From Gemmatimonadales bacterium (GTDB taxonomy: Bacteria > Gemmatimonadota > Gemmatimonadetes > Gemmatimonadales > GWC2-71-9): a stretch of DNA of 34,291 nucleotides. The notes beneath the pieces are model-generated. The model saw only the letters and a program-made list of their open reading frames with translations. It was not told where the DNA came from and did not search any database. Of the stretch, positions 25,502-34,291 are shown in pieces. Position 1 is the stretch's first letter, and every line of letters begins with the position of its first letter. Position numbers and translations under genes: made by a program. The stretch covers positions 1 to 34,291 of the forward strand of contig JAICVB010000004.1 of the NCBI GenBank assembly GCA_025935545.1. The letters are read 5' to 3'.

Positions 25502-28002
25502 ACGGTGGCTCCGATGCCGTTGCGGGCGAAGAAGTCCTCGCACTTGGTGCGGACCTGTGCCCAGGTGCCCACGATCCGCTCGGCGCGGGGCAGCCCGTGG
25601 AGGACCGTGGGTCCGTACCGCTTGCTGATGACGCGGCTGTCGAGCAGGATCACCACACCCGCGTCCTGCCTGCTCCGGATCAGCCGGCCGAATCCCTGCT
25701 TGAGCTTGAGCGCCGCGTGCGGCACCAGGTAACCGGTGAACCCGTCCTCCCCCTGCTCCGACAGGCGCTCGAGACGCGCCGCCGTGAGGGGCTCGGACGG
25801 CACCTTGAAAGGTAGTTTGTTGAGCACGAGCGCGCGGAGCGCGCGCCCGGGCACGTCCACGCCCTCCCAGAACGAATCGGTGCCGAGCAGGATCGCGTTG
25901 CCCAGCTCCCGAAAACGCCGGAGCAGCGCATCGCGCGGGGCGTCACCCTGGACCAGCAGCGGCCAGCGGGTGCCGAGGGCGTGGCGCAGCGATGCGGCGG
26001 CCCGCTGCAGCGCGGCGTGGCTGGTGAACAGGACGAACATCCCGCCATCGGATGCATAGGCGAGGTCCGTGACCACCTGCGCCACGGCGGCCGAATGCCC
26101 GGCCTCGTCCTCCCGCGGCTCGGGAATGTCGGTGGGGATCCCGAAGAGGCACTGCGATGGGTAGTCGAACGGCGACGGGAAGATCTCGCGGACCGTCACG
26201 GGTGACGCGTCCCCGCCCAGCCCGACGCGGGACTCGAGGAAGCCGAAATCGCCGCCGGCGGCCAGGGTCGCGCTCGTCAGCACCGTCGTGTCGAGACGGT
26301 CGAAGATCAGCTCGCGGAGGATCGGAGCGAGGTCGAGCGGCACCGCCGCCAGCGCGACATCCTGCGAGCGGCGCCCGCTCCGCTCCATCCACCGCACCAT
26401 CGGCGGGCCTCCCGTCGCCGGACGAAGCGTCCGGTTCAGTGCATCGGCCACGCCATCGAGTCGCCGCGTGACCCCGCGGAGCTCCTGCAGCAGCGCGCCG
26501 CGGCGCTCGCTGTCCTCAGCCTGGCCGAGACGGTCGGCGATCGTCTCGACCAGCTCCTTGAGCGCCCGGAACGCCGTGAGGGCCGCGTCCAGCTCGGCAC
26601 CGAGGCCTTCGGCCCAGACGGCGTGGCTTCCGAAGGTGTCATCGAGGCGCAGCTGCCCCCCGCCGAGCCCCTCGAGAAGGGCATGCAGTCGGAGGAACAG
26701 CTGCTCGGTGGAGCGGCGGGCGTCGCCCACGGCCGGCAGGAGCCGCTCGCGGAGGAGGTCGAGGCTCGCCCGGCTCATGAGATCCGCCCGAGCCGCGAGC
26801 TCGTGCGCCAGGGTGGGCGCGAGGCCGCGGCCATTGCGCTCGAAGCGGCCCATCAGCCGGCGGACCGAGCGGCTCGAGACCTGGACGCCGAGGTGACTCG
26901 CCGCCACGTCCTCGAGGTGGTGGGCCTCGTCGAGGATGAGGCGGCGGTAGGGCGGCAGCACCGCCGCCTCGTTCCAGTTGTCCTGCTCCTTCCGCACCGC
27001 GAGGTCGGCCGCCAGGAGGTGATGGTTCACGACCACGATGTCGGCCTCCGCCGCCCGCCGGCGTGCACGGAACAGGAAGCAGCGGTCGAAGTGCTCGCAC
27101 TTCATGCGCATGCACAGGTCGGGCTCGGCGCTGACTTCGTCCCACACCTCCCCGGTCGGCTGGACCGGCAGGTCGCTCAGGGTGCCGTCGGGCGTACGGC
27201 CGGCCCATTCGGCGATGTCGTAGAGCTCCTCCAGCTTGTCCTGCTCCAGCAGGGTACGCTGCGCCGCCACCGCCTGGTGCATGCGCGCGAGGCAGAGATA
27301 GTTCCGCCAGCCCTTGAGGAGCGCGAAGGTCGGGGTGTGCTCCTCGGTGCCCAGTGCCTTCCGGAGGAGCGGCAGGTCCTTGCCGACCAGCTGCTCCTGC
27401 AGGTTGATCGTGTTGGTGCTGACGATGGTGCGCTGCCCGTTGGCGCGGGCCCAGGCCAGCGCCGGCACGAGGTACGCAAACGATTTCCCCACTCCCGTCC
27501 CCGCCTCGAGCAGGAGCGTGCCGCCGTCGTTGTACCCGTCGGCGATGTAGGCGGCCATGTCGCGCTGGCTCTGCCGATCCTCGTACTGGCCCATCAGCCG
27601 CGCGATCGGGCCTTCCTCACCGAGCGACTCGATGACGTCGAACGGATCGATGGGCGCGGTGGGCTGATCCCGCGGCACCTCCACCACGACGTACAGCTCG
27701 GTGGCGTCGTTGTTCAGGATGCCGAACCCCACGCCGCCGTCGTGGAGGCGGGCGGCGACGGCCAGGTCGGGCCCGGACGGATCGAGCCGCCCGCTCGGGT
27801 GGTTGTGCAGCAGCATCTCGCCCCGTTCCGCCGTGCCGGGAAGGGCGAGGACCATCTCGACGGTGCCGCGCGCGCCGACGCGCGCGTCGGTGACGACGCC
27901 GTCCCGGTCCAGTCGGGCGACGAACGACACCTCGCGCCCACCCGCGGCCGCGATCTCGGCGGCCAGGTGGGCGCGGACCCCGGGGGCGATCCGCTCGCTC
28001 AC
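25498..28002 (-). CDS. dinG: DinG-type (XPD-like) Fe-S helicase with N-terminal RadC/JAMM-like domain
   Basis: GTG 28002; N-term LLHNHPSGRLDPSGPD (JAMM H-x-H-x7-S-x2-D); Walker A LEAGTGVGKS; LILDEAHHLED; Fe-S cysteines C (27292) and CMRMKCEHFDRC (27079-27114); ILLGTDSFWEGVDVPG motif. Confidence 0.9.
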   Translation of the reverse strand: MSERIAPGVRAHLAAEIAAAGGREVSFVARLDRDGVVTDARVGARGTVEMVLALPGTAERGEMLLHNHPSGRLDPSGPDLAVAARLHDGGVGFGILNNDATELYVVVEVPRDQPTAPIDPFDVIESLGEEGPIARLMGQYEDRQSQRDMAAYIADGYNDGGTLLLEAGTGVGKSFAYLVPALAWARANGQRTIVSTNTINLQEQLVGKDLPLLRKALGTEEHTPTFALLKGWRNYLCLARMHQAVAAQRTLLEQDKLEELYDIAEWAGRTPDGTLSDLPVQPTGEVWDEVSAEPDLCMRMKCEHFDRCFLFRARRRAAEADIVVVNHHLLAADLAVRKEQDNWNEAAVLPPYRRLILDEAHHLEDVAASHLGVQVSSRSVRRLMGRFERNGRGLAPTLAHELAARADLMSRASLDLLRERLLPAVGDARRSTEQLFLRLHALLEGLGGGQLRLDDTFGSHAVWAEGLGAELDAALTAFRALKELVETIADRLGQAEDSERRGALLQELRGVTRRLDGVADALNRTLRPATGGPPMVRWMERSGRRSQDVALAAVPLDLAPILRELIFDRLDTTVLTSATLAAGGDFGFLESRVGLGGDASPVTVREIFPSPFDYPSQCLFGIPTDIPEPREDEAGHSAAVAQVVTDLAYASDGGMFVLFTSHAALQRAAASLRHALGTRWPLLVQGDAPRDALLRRFRELGNAILLGTDSFWEGVDVPGRALRALVLNKLPFKVPSEPLTAARLERLSEQGEDGFTGYLVPHAALKLKQGFGRLIRSRQDAGVVILLDSRVISKRYGPTVLHGLPRAERIVGTWAQVRTKCEDFFARNGIGATV

Positions 28003-29291
28003 GTCTTCAGTTCTTTCTTCTTGGCTGCCGGGAAGAGGACGTTGTTGAGGATGAGCCGATACCCGGGCGAATGCGGATGCAGGGACAGGTCGGTAGGCGC
28101 GTCCCCGATCTGGTGCTGTGGATCCTCGGGATCGTGGCCGCCGAAGAACGTCCAGGTGCCCTGCCCGTGCTCCCCGTGGATGTACTTGGTCCAGGGCGCG
28201 CCGGGCTCGTCGGCCAGGACGGTCACGGCGGGCTTGAGCGTGCGGCGGGTGAAGGAGGTCGTGAGCCCGTAGAAGTCCGGGATCACCTGGCGATGGTTCT
28301 GCACCAGCATCGAGGCGACGGGGTCGATCTTGGCGCTGAACCCGAAGAGGGTGAAGGAGCCGAGGGGCTGCCGGCGGTCGGGCGCGTTGACCTGATGGCC
28401 GTCGATGTCGGAATAGGACGGAGTCGTGGGGCTCAGCTCCAGCTGCGCGTGCTGGAACGCGAGCGCCCGGTCCCAGTGCATCTTGGCGGCGGCATCGGGA
28501 TCCATCGGAGTGCCGTCGGCGTAGGCGGCGGCGATGTCCACCCCGTCGCTGGCGAGGGCCAGGTCGAGCGTTTCGGTCGCGGTGCACATCGCGAAGAGGA
28601 ACCCGCCGCGCTCGACGAACCCGCTGATCCGCTGGGCCACCGCCCGCTTTTCCGCGGGCACGTTCGCGAAGCCCAGCTGCTTCGCCATCGCCGTGTTGCG
28701 CTGGATCATCTCCGACAGCCAGGGCGCGCCGGCGTAGTTGAGCACGAACTTGGAGTACTGGCCCGTGAAGTCCTCGTGGTGCAGGTGCAGCCAGTCGAAG
28801 GTCGGGAGCTTTCCGGCTACGACCTCCGGGTCCCAGACCTTCTCGTACTTCACGCCCGCGTAATCCAGCGCCATCGTGACGGCATCGTCCCACGGTGCCG
28901 CGTTGGGCGGCGCGTACACCGCCACCTTCGGCGCCTTCTCCAGGGGGACGGCATCCATGTTCCCCTGCTGGATCTCCCCGCGAATGCGGGTCACGCGGCC
29001 ATCATCCGGAGCTTCGGTCGAGATGCCGTTGAGCGCCGCGTCGCGCGCCGCCGCGGACTCCGCGGGCAGGAGGAACGAGCCGCCCCGGTAATTGATGAGC
29101 CACTCGACGCGCACCCCGCGCTCGAGCGCGCGATACGCGAGGCCGTACGCCTTGAGATGATCCGACTGGGCATCGTCCATCGGGACCAGAATCCACGGCC
29201 CCGCGCGGCCGCCCAGGAAGCGTGGGAGGCGGCCGAGGGGGGCGAGCGCGGCGGCGCCGGCGGCCGCGCGGACGAAGTCGCGCCGCTTCAC
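27999..29291 (-). CDS. Tat-exported conserved protein (family often labelled 'asparagine synthetase B' in annotations)
   Basis: Twin-arginine leader MKRRDFVRAAAGAAALAPLG (GTG start); 'WILVPMDDAQSDHLKAYGLAYRALERGVRVEWLINYRGGSFLLP'; GTWTFFGGHDPEDPQHQIGDAPTDLSLHPHSPGYRLILNNVLFPAAKKKELKT. Confidence 0.75.
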   Translation of the reverse strand: MKRRDFVRAAAGAAALAPLGRLPRFLGGRAGPWILVPMDDAQSDHLKAYGLAYRALERGVRVEWLINYRGGSFLLPAESAAARDAALNGISTEAPDDGRVTRIRGEIQQGNMDAVPLEKAPKVAVYAPPNAAPWDDAVTMALDYAGVKYEKVWDPEVVAGKLPTFDWLHLHHEDFTGQYSKFVLNYAGAPWLSEMIQRNTAMAKQLGFANVPAEKRAVAQRISGFVERGGFLFAMCTATETLDLALASDGVDIAAAYADGTPMDPDAAAKMHWDRALAFQHAQLELSPTTPSYSDIDGHQVNAPDRRQPLGSFTLFGFSAKIDPVASMLVQNHRQVIPDFYGLTTSFTRRTLKPAVTVLADEPGAPWTKYIHGEHGQGTWTFFGGHDPEDPQHQIGDAPTDLSLHPHSPGYRLILNNVLFPAAKKKELKT

Positions 29292-31030
29292 GTGCGGGGC
29301 ACCGCGCCGCGGGCCTCGTCGAGGGCGCGCCGCGCCTGCGGCACCAGGGCGCTGGTCGAGTAGGTCAGGATCATGTGCTCCAGCGTGCTGACGGCTTCAT
29401 CCCGCCGCCCCAGGCTCACGAGCAGCCGGCCCAGCTCGAGCTCGGCGGCCGGCGCGGTGGCGGGCGCCGCTTCCTGGTCGGCCGCCCGGAACAGGCGTTC
29501 GGCATCCGGCAAGCGACCCCGGGCGAGCTCGATGCGCCCCGCCAGCAGGCGGAGCTCGGCGCCGCCCCTGTCGGGCGGGAGCTTTCCCGCGGCGCCGACG
29601 AACCCCGCCACCGCGGCCGTGCTGTCGCCCTTCTCCAGCGCGAGGAATGCCGCGCCGATCGCGGGGGCGCTGTCCGCCTCGATGCGCTGAAGAAGTGCCA
29701 GCAGCGACGCACGGGCAGACGCCTCCTCGCGCGTGCCGGTGTAGGGCCCCGCGGCACGGAGCCGGGCCGTGGCGCCCCGGATGTCGCCGCGAAGCAGCGC
29801 GATCCGGCCCGCGACCGCCAGTCCCTCGACGGTGCTGTCGGCCGCGATCATCGACTCGGCGCGCGACAACTCGCCGCGGCGCGCCCAGCCCCATGCCACC
29901 CGGCGCGCGAGGGACGCGTACTCCTCGGGCGGAACGCCCGCGCGGGCGGCCTGCAGCCGCCGCTCGGCTTCGTCGGCACGGCCTTCTCCCAGCAGCACGC
30001 TCACCGCGGTGCCGACCGCGCTCGCCGGCGCCGCGGGTTCACGCCCCGCCCCCGCCCCGTCGAACATCCTGCGTGCAGCTTCCGCGTCGCCTGCGTCGGC
30101 ATAGGCCTGGGCCGCCAGCATGCGGGCGCGGGCCGCGGCGGCGCCGCTCGTGCGGGCGGCGATCGCCTCGAGGGTCATGCCGCGGGCCTGCCGGGCGGGG
30201 GTGGCCGCGGCAGCGGGACTCAGCTGAAGGGCCTCGAGAAACTGGTTGAGCCGCTCGACCGCCTCGCCATTCTCGGTGGGCAGCGAGGAGGCCACGAGCC
30301 GAAAGCCGCCGACCGGATCGCCCCACCGGGCCACGAGCGTTCCCGCGAGCCGGCGTCCCTCCCCCGATCCGTCCTGCTCGAGCTGCCGGAGGATGTCGGG
30401 TCGGGCACGCTCAGGCGCGGGTGAGAGCATGGCCAGCGCCGCGAAGCGGAATCCGCTCATCTGCCGAATGGCCGCGATCCACTCGACCGCGCCCGTCGTC
30501 CAGCTGCCCTCAGCGACCGCGACCTGCGCCGCTTCGGGAGCGAGCGCGTCGGCGCGGCCGAGCCGCCGGCGCGCGAGGCTGATCGCGGCCTGCGCCGCGG
30601 CCCTGTCGCCGCGACCGATGGCCGCGCCGACCCATTCGCGATACGGCGCCTCGTCCCCGGGCGCCAGCGCGGCCCAGTGCTCCACCGCCGCGCGGAGGCT
30701 GTCGCCGGGCCCGACGGCCGACCACGTGCGCACCAGCACCGCATAGCCCACGGCGGGGGAGACGCCGGCGGCAATCGCCGCGCGCGCCGGAGCCAGCAGC
30801 TCGCCCGACCGGTTGAGCGGCACCAGCGCCCGCTCGAGGCCGAGCAGGGCGGCGGGATCCGCCGCGTGCGCCGCGAGGACCGATCGATATGCGTCGGCCG
30901 CCGCTGCAAAGCTGCCCTGTCGCTCCAGGTCGAGCCCGCGGGCCAGGGCCGGCTGCTGGGCGCGGGTGGTCCGCGCACCCGTCACGGTGATGGCGGCCAG
31001 CAGCGTGATCGCGCCCGGGAGTCGCCTCAT
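29288..31030 (-). CDS. Secreted tetratricopeptide-repeat protein
   Basis: ATG 31030 MRRLPGAITLLAAITVTGARTTRAQQ signal peptide; repeated helical TPR-like units (QGSFAAAADAYRSVLAAHAADPAALLGLERAL; GRLPDAERLFRAADQEA; GRRDEAVSTLEHMI). Confidence 0.75.
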   Translation of the reverse strand: MRRLPGAITLLAAITVTGARTTRAQQPALARGLDLERQGSFAAAADAYRSVLAAHAADPAALLGLERALVPLNRSGELLAPARAAIAAGVSPAVGYAVLVRTWSAVGPGDSLRAAVEHWAALAPGDEAPYREWVGAAIGRGDRAAAQAAISLARRRLGRADALAPEAAQVAVAEGSWTTGAVEWIAAIRQMSGFRFAALAMLSPAPERARPDILRQLEQDGSGEGRRLAGTLVARWGDPVGGFRLVASSLPTENGEAVERLNQFLEALQLSPAAAATPARQARGMTLEAIAARTSGAAAARARMLAAQAYADAGDAEAARRMFDGAGAGREPAAPASAVGTAVSVLLGEGRADEAERRLQAARAGVPPEEYASLARRVAWGWARRGELSRAESMIAADSTVEGLAVAGRIALLRGDIRGATARLRAAGPYTGTREEASARASLLALLQRIEADSAPAIGAAFLALEKGDSTAAVAGFVGAAGKLPPDRGGAELRLLAGRIELARGRLPDAERLFRAADQEAAPATAPAAELELGRLLVSLGRRDEAVSTLEHMILTYSTSALVPQARRALDEARGAVPRT

Positions 31031-34000
31031 CGCGCGGCCGGCTCCGAGAGGCGGCGGAAGTAGTCCACCACCAGCCGGCGCTCCTCGGGCGAGAGCCGCT
31101 GCAGCTCGTCCCATCCCGGCATCCGGGGCCGCCCCGATTCGTCGTCGAGGCGCGCGCGGAGCGCGGGCGGCAGGCTCACGCTGTCACCCGTCGCCGTGGT
31201 GCTCTGCCGCTCCTTCTTCTCGTCCTCCTCGCGGCCCTGCAGCGTGCGGCCCGCATCGAGCATGCGGCGGAAGAGCCGCTCCTGCCGCTCGACGGTGCGA
31301 CGGTCGAGGCGGCCGGCCTCCATCTGGCGCGCGAGCTCCTTCGCCTCGTTCGCCATTTCGCCGGCGCCCGGCATGTTGCCCTGCGCGCGCATGCGCTCGA
31401 GCTGCTCGCCGAGGGCCCGCTGCCTGGCCCCGAGCTGCCGCATGGCCGACTCCATGCCGCCGGCACCGAGCATTGGGAGCATCCCCGCGCCCTGCTGGCC
31501 CAGCTGGCCCTGCTGGCGCGCCATCTGTCCCATCCGCTCGATCGCCTCCGCCATGCCGCTTCCCGACTGCGCCCCGGAGACGTCGCTGCGCGACCGCACC
31601 AGCTCGTAGCTGGCCGCGTTGAGCGCGTCCACCGCCGCGCCGGCCCGTTCGGCCGCCTCCCGCGCGTTGGGGGACGCCGACGATACCGCCTCCCGCGCCT
31701 GTTCCATCTGCTGCTGCGCGGCGGACAGCGCGGCCCCGATCTGCGGCGAGATCAGCGCGTTCTTGCCGGCGGCCTGCCTGAGCTGGTCGAGCAGCTTCTG
31801 CACCCCCTCCTCCACCGCCCCCTGTTCCCCGCGGGCGCCGGCCACGTTGCCACCCTGCTGGAACTGCTGCTGCACCTTGAGCTCGCGCTCCGTGAGCCGC
31901 GCCGTCTCCGCCAGCGAGCGATCCAGCGCGTCCGCCACCTCCTGCCGCCACTCGGCCTGCATCGCCTCCTTCATCTGGTCGATCTGCGCACCCATCGGCT
32001 CGAGCGACTGGGCGGCCTGCTCGCCCTGCTGCCCGGCGCGCGACCGCTGCCCCGCGCTCGCCGACTGCGCCGCCGATTTCATCTGACCGGCGGCCGCCTT
32101 CGCGCGCTCGGCCGCGGTCTCGAGCGGCTTCGCGTGGGCGGAATCACCCGCCTGCTCCGCCGCGTCGCGGAGCGCCGCGGCAAGGGAGTCGGCGCGGGCG
32201 GCCAGCTCCTGTTCCGCCGCCGCGGCGCGCGCGGAGTCGGCGCGCGCGACCTGCTCGTTCCACTGACGCTGCTCCTGCGCGAGATCGCGTGCCTCCTCCG
32301 AGAGATTCGCGAGCTCGCCTTCGAGCGCCGCCCGCTTGAAGAGCTCGCGCGCGCGCTCGAGCGCCTCCTTGAGCTGCCGCTGGGCCTCGGCGAGCCCCTT
32401 GAGGGCCTCCTGGGCGCGCTCGGCGTCCAGCTGCTTGAGCGCGTCCTGCAGCTCGGCCAGCCGCTCCCGCATCTCGGGGGTCAGCGCCTGGTCCAGCTGA
32501 CGGCGGATCTCGTCGAGATGCTTCTGCCATTCGGGATCGTTGAGCCCCGCCTGCCGCGCGCTTTCCTGGAGCTGTTCGATGGACTGCTTCAGGGCTTCCG
32601 CCTCCCGTACGAGCTGCTCCTGCGCCTGCCCCGCCGCCTCCGCCTTGCGCGCCTGGTCGTACTGCAGCGTGCGCTCGCTCCCCGGCTGGGCGGCGTTGTC
32701 CGGCCGCGGCTGCTCGGCCGCGAGGTCCTCCGATTGCCGCTCGAGCTGCGCGCTGCGCTCGGCGATCGAGTCGAGCCGCCCCGCGATGGCGTCGCTCGCC
32801 TCGCGCTGGGCGGCGCGCATCTCGCTCGCCGTCGGGATCCGGATCACGAATTCGCGGGAGCGGCCCACGTGCGCCGCCGGCGCGTTGTCGCCGGCCACGG
32901 CCCGGTAGCGGAGGGAGTCGCCCGGGAGGAGGCCCCGCCGGTCGAGCAGCAGGCTCCACGCGACAATGGCCCGGTCGGGCCGTCCCGCCGGGAGCGGAAT
33001 CGTCTCCCGCAGCACCGAATCGCCCACGCCGAGCCGGCTCACCCGCCGGCTCTCCAGGGTGACGCTGGCCAGGCCGTGGTCGTCGCGCACGTCGATCACG
33101 AGCGGAACCTTGAGATCGAGGGGCGCGACGGTGTCGGCGCCAGGCACGGGGATCTCCACGTGCGGCGCGCTGTCGGCCAGCACGCGGATCGGCAGGCGGA
33201 CGGTGTCGCCGCCGATCGGCGCGCCGCTTGCCGTCGTGAGCGTGAGCGTCCATGCGCCGCTCGATGCGGGCACGAGGCTGCCGGCGAAGGTCGCCCCGCG
33301 AACCGCCAGTGCGTGCGCTTCCCGGCCGGCCGCCCAGGCAGCGGCGCGGAGCTCCGCCGTCGCTTCGCCCCGGGTGTCGAGCCGGGTCCCCGCCGGCACC
33401 ACGATGGTGTCGCCACCGACCGGAAGCGGCTCGTCGTCGAGGTGGAGGTATGGCGGGTAGTGCGCGCTCACGGTAAGCGTCCCGAGGAAGGCCGGGAGGC
33501 GGACGTGCACGAGCACGGTATCGGAGCTCCGAGTTCCGCTCGTGAGGCGCGCGTAGAGGTCGCTCTCCAGCGGACCGATCCGCCGCTCGGCATGACCGGT
33601 CGAATCGAGCGCGACGGCCTGCGGCCGCCATCCCTCGCCGGGCGCGCGAAGCCAGAGCGTGGCCTGCCGCCGTCCCAGGGCGTCCATCGCGAGCGAAACA
33701 GTCGAGCCGCGGTCCACGGCGCGGGCCGACGCGCGCAGCCGCACCGGTGCGCGCGTCGCCTCCCACGCGCGGTGCGGATGCCAGAGCGCGGCGGCGGTTC
33801 CCCGGACCGGCCCCGCCGTGCCGATCACCGCGAAGCCCGCGAGCGCCGACAGCGCGCCGGCCATGGCACGACGCCGGACCGGCGCCGCGATGGGCTCGAG
33901 CGCGCCCGGACCGCGGACACGAACGGCGTCGGCACCCGAGCTGTCCGCCGTGGCGTAGAGGGCATCGCTCCCGCCCGGCGCGGGCGGGACGAGCAGCGAT

Positions 34001-34291
34001 GTGAGCGCGCCCTGCCGCCAGGCGCCGCCCGACTCGAGCCGCCGGGCGACGGCCGGCGTGGCGAGGCCGCGGGCCGCCCGCCGCGCCGCCATCAGGGTCA
34101 CGGCCAGCGCCGACGCGGAGATGCCCCACGCGAGCAGCACCCACCAGGGCGCGTCGAGCCAGTGGAGGCGCGCCGACCAGGCGGCGGCGCCGAGGAGCAC
34201 GGTCATGCCCCCGACCGCAAGGGCCGCCCACGCGGCGCGGTCAAGCGCCACGACCGGCGCCAGGATCCGCTCGAGCGCACCGCGCGTCGCG
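31027..34291 (-). CDS. DUF4175-like membrane protein with long coiled-coil C-terminal half (5' end probably beyond window)
   Basis: Frame stays open to the window edge (TRGALERILAPVVALDRAAWAALAVGGMTVLLGAAAW...); two N-terminal TM segments, beta-rich middle, long Ala/Gln/Glu-rich coiled coil and C-terminal 'LPPALRARLDDESGRPRMPGWDELQRLSPEERRLVVDYFRRLSE'. Confidence 0.72.
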   Translation of the reverse strand, partial: ATRGALERILAPVVALDRAAWAALAVGGMTVLLGAAAWSARLHWLDAPWWVLLAWGISASALAVTLMAARRAARGLATPAVARRLESGGAWRQGALTSLLVPPAPGGSDALYATADSSGADAVRVRGPGALEPIAAPVRRRAMAGALSALAGFAVIGTAGPVRGTAAALWHPHRAWEATRAPVRLRASARAVDRGSTVSLAMDALGRRQATLWLRAPGEGWRPQAVALDSTGHAERRIGPLESDLYARLTSGTRSSDTVLVHVRLPAFLGTLTVSAHYPPYLHLDDEPLPVGGDTIVVPAGTRLDTRGEATAELRAAAWAAGREAHALAVRGATFAGSLVPASSGAWTLTLTTASGAPIGGDTVRLPIRVLADSAPHVEIPVPGADTVAPLDLKVPLVIDVRDDHGLASVTLESRRVSRLGVGDSVLRETIPLPAGRPDRAIVAWSLLLDRRGLLPGDSLRYRAVAGDNAPAAHVGRSREFVIRIPTASEMRAAQREASDAIAGRLDSIAERSAQLERQSEDLAAEQPRPDNAAQPGSERTLQYDQARKAEAAGQAQEQLVREAEALKQSIEQLQESARQAGLNDPEWQKHLDEIRRQLDQALTPEMRERLAELQDALKQLDAERAQEALKGLAEAQRQLKEALERARELFKRAALEGELANLSEEARDLAQEQRQWNEQVARADSARAAAAEQELAARADSLAAALRDAAEQAGDSAHAKPLETAAERAKAAAGQMKSAAQSASAGQRSRAGQQGEQAAQSLEPMGAQIDQMKEAMQAEWRQEVADALDRSLAETARLTERELKVQQQFQQGGNVAGARGEQGAVEEGVQKLLDQLRQAAGKNALISPQIGAALSAAQQQMEQAREAVSSASPNAREAAERAGAAVDALNAASYELVRSRSDVSGAQSGSGMAEAIERMGQMARQQGQLGQQGAGMLPMLGAGGMESAMRQLGARQRALGEQLERMRAQGNMPGAGEMANEAKELARQMEAGRLDRRTVERQERLFRRMLDAGRTLQGREEDEKKERQSTTATGDSVSLPPALRARLDDESGRPRMPGWDELQRLSPEERRLVVDYFRRLSEPAAR

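Noticed and set aside
26623-29363. Long plus-strand ORFs opposite dinG and the Tat-exported gene
   Set aside because: Antisense to a clear DinG helicase and Tat protein; no signatures in the plus-strand translations.
32144-34231. 695-aa Arg/Gly/Ala-rich alternative-frame ORF on the minus strand
   Set aside because: Same-strand frame-shifted shadow of the DUF4175-like gene with no domain-like pattern.

Overview
High-GC bacterial chromosomal window, probably Gemmatimonadota-like by gene style (inference only). It is densely coding, with about 26 protein genes and two tRNA-Ser genes. I saw no CRISPR array, IS element or prophage. Main blocks: (1) + strand valS (5' truncated) - Ig-like lipoprotein - selA, start/stop overlapped; (2) + strand purN - purH - DUF2723 membrane protein; (3) several lipoprotein genes and an M23 peptidase; (4) + strand, tightly coupled five-gene cassette: copper nitrite-reductase-like protein, standalone DUF542 (Ric/ScdA N-terminal) protein, cupin, ~147-aa heme-copper-oxidase-like membrane protein, long nitronate monooxygenase-like protein; (5) tRNA-Ser(UGA) and tRNA-Ser(GCU) flanking a lipoprotein gene and a beta-helix/PA14-like protein, then gltX; (6) - strand run of eight genes (about 34291 to 22413) in which every junction overlaps, including a DinG-type helicase whose N-terminus carries a complete RadC-like JAMM motif. 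The best candidates for something under-described are the nitrite/NO-type cassette and the JAMM-DinG fusion. All family calls are from motif recognition without database searches.
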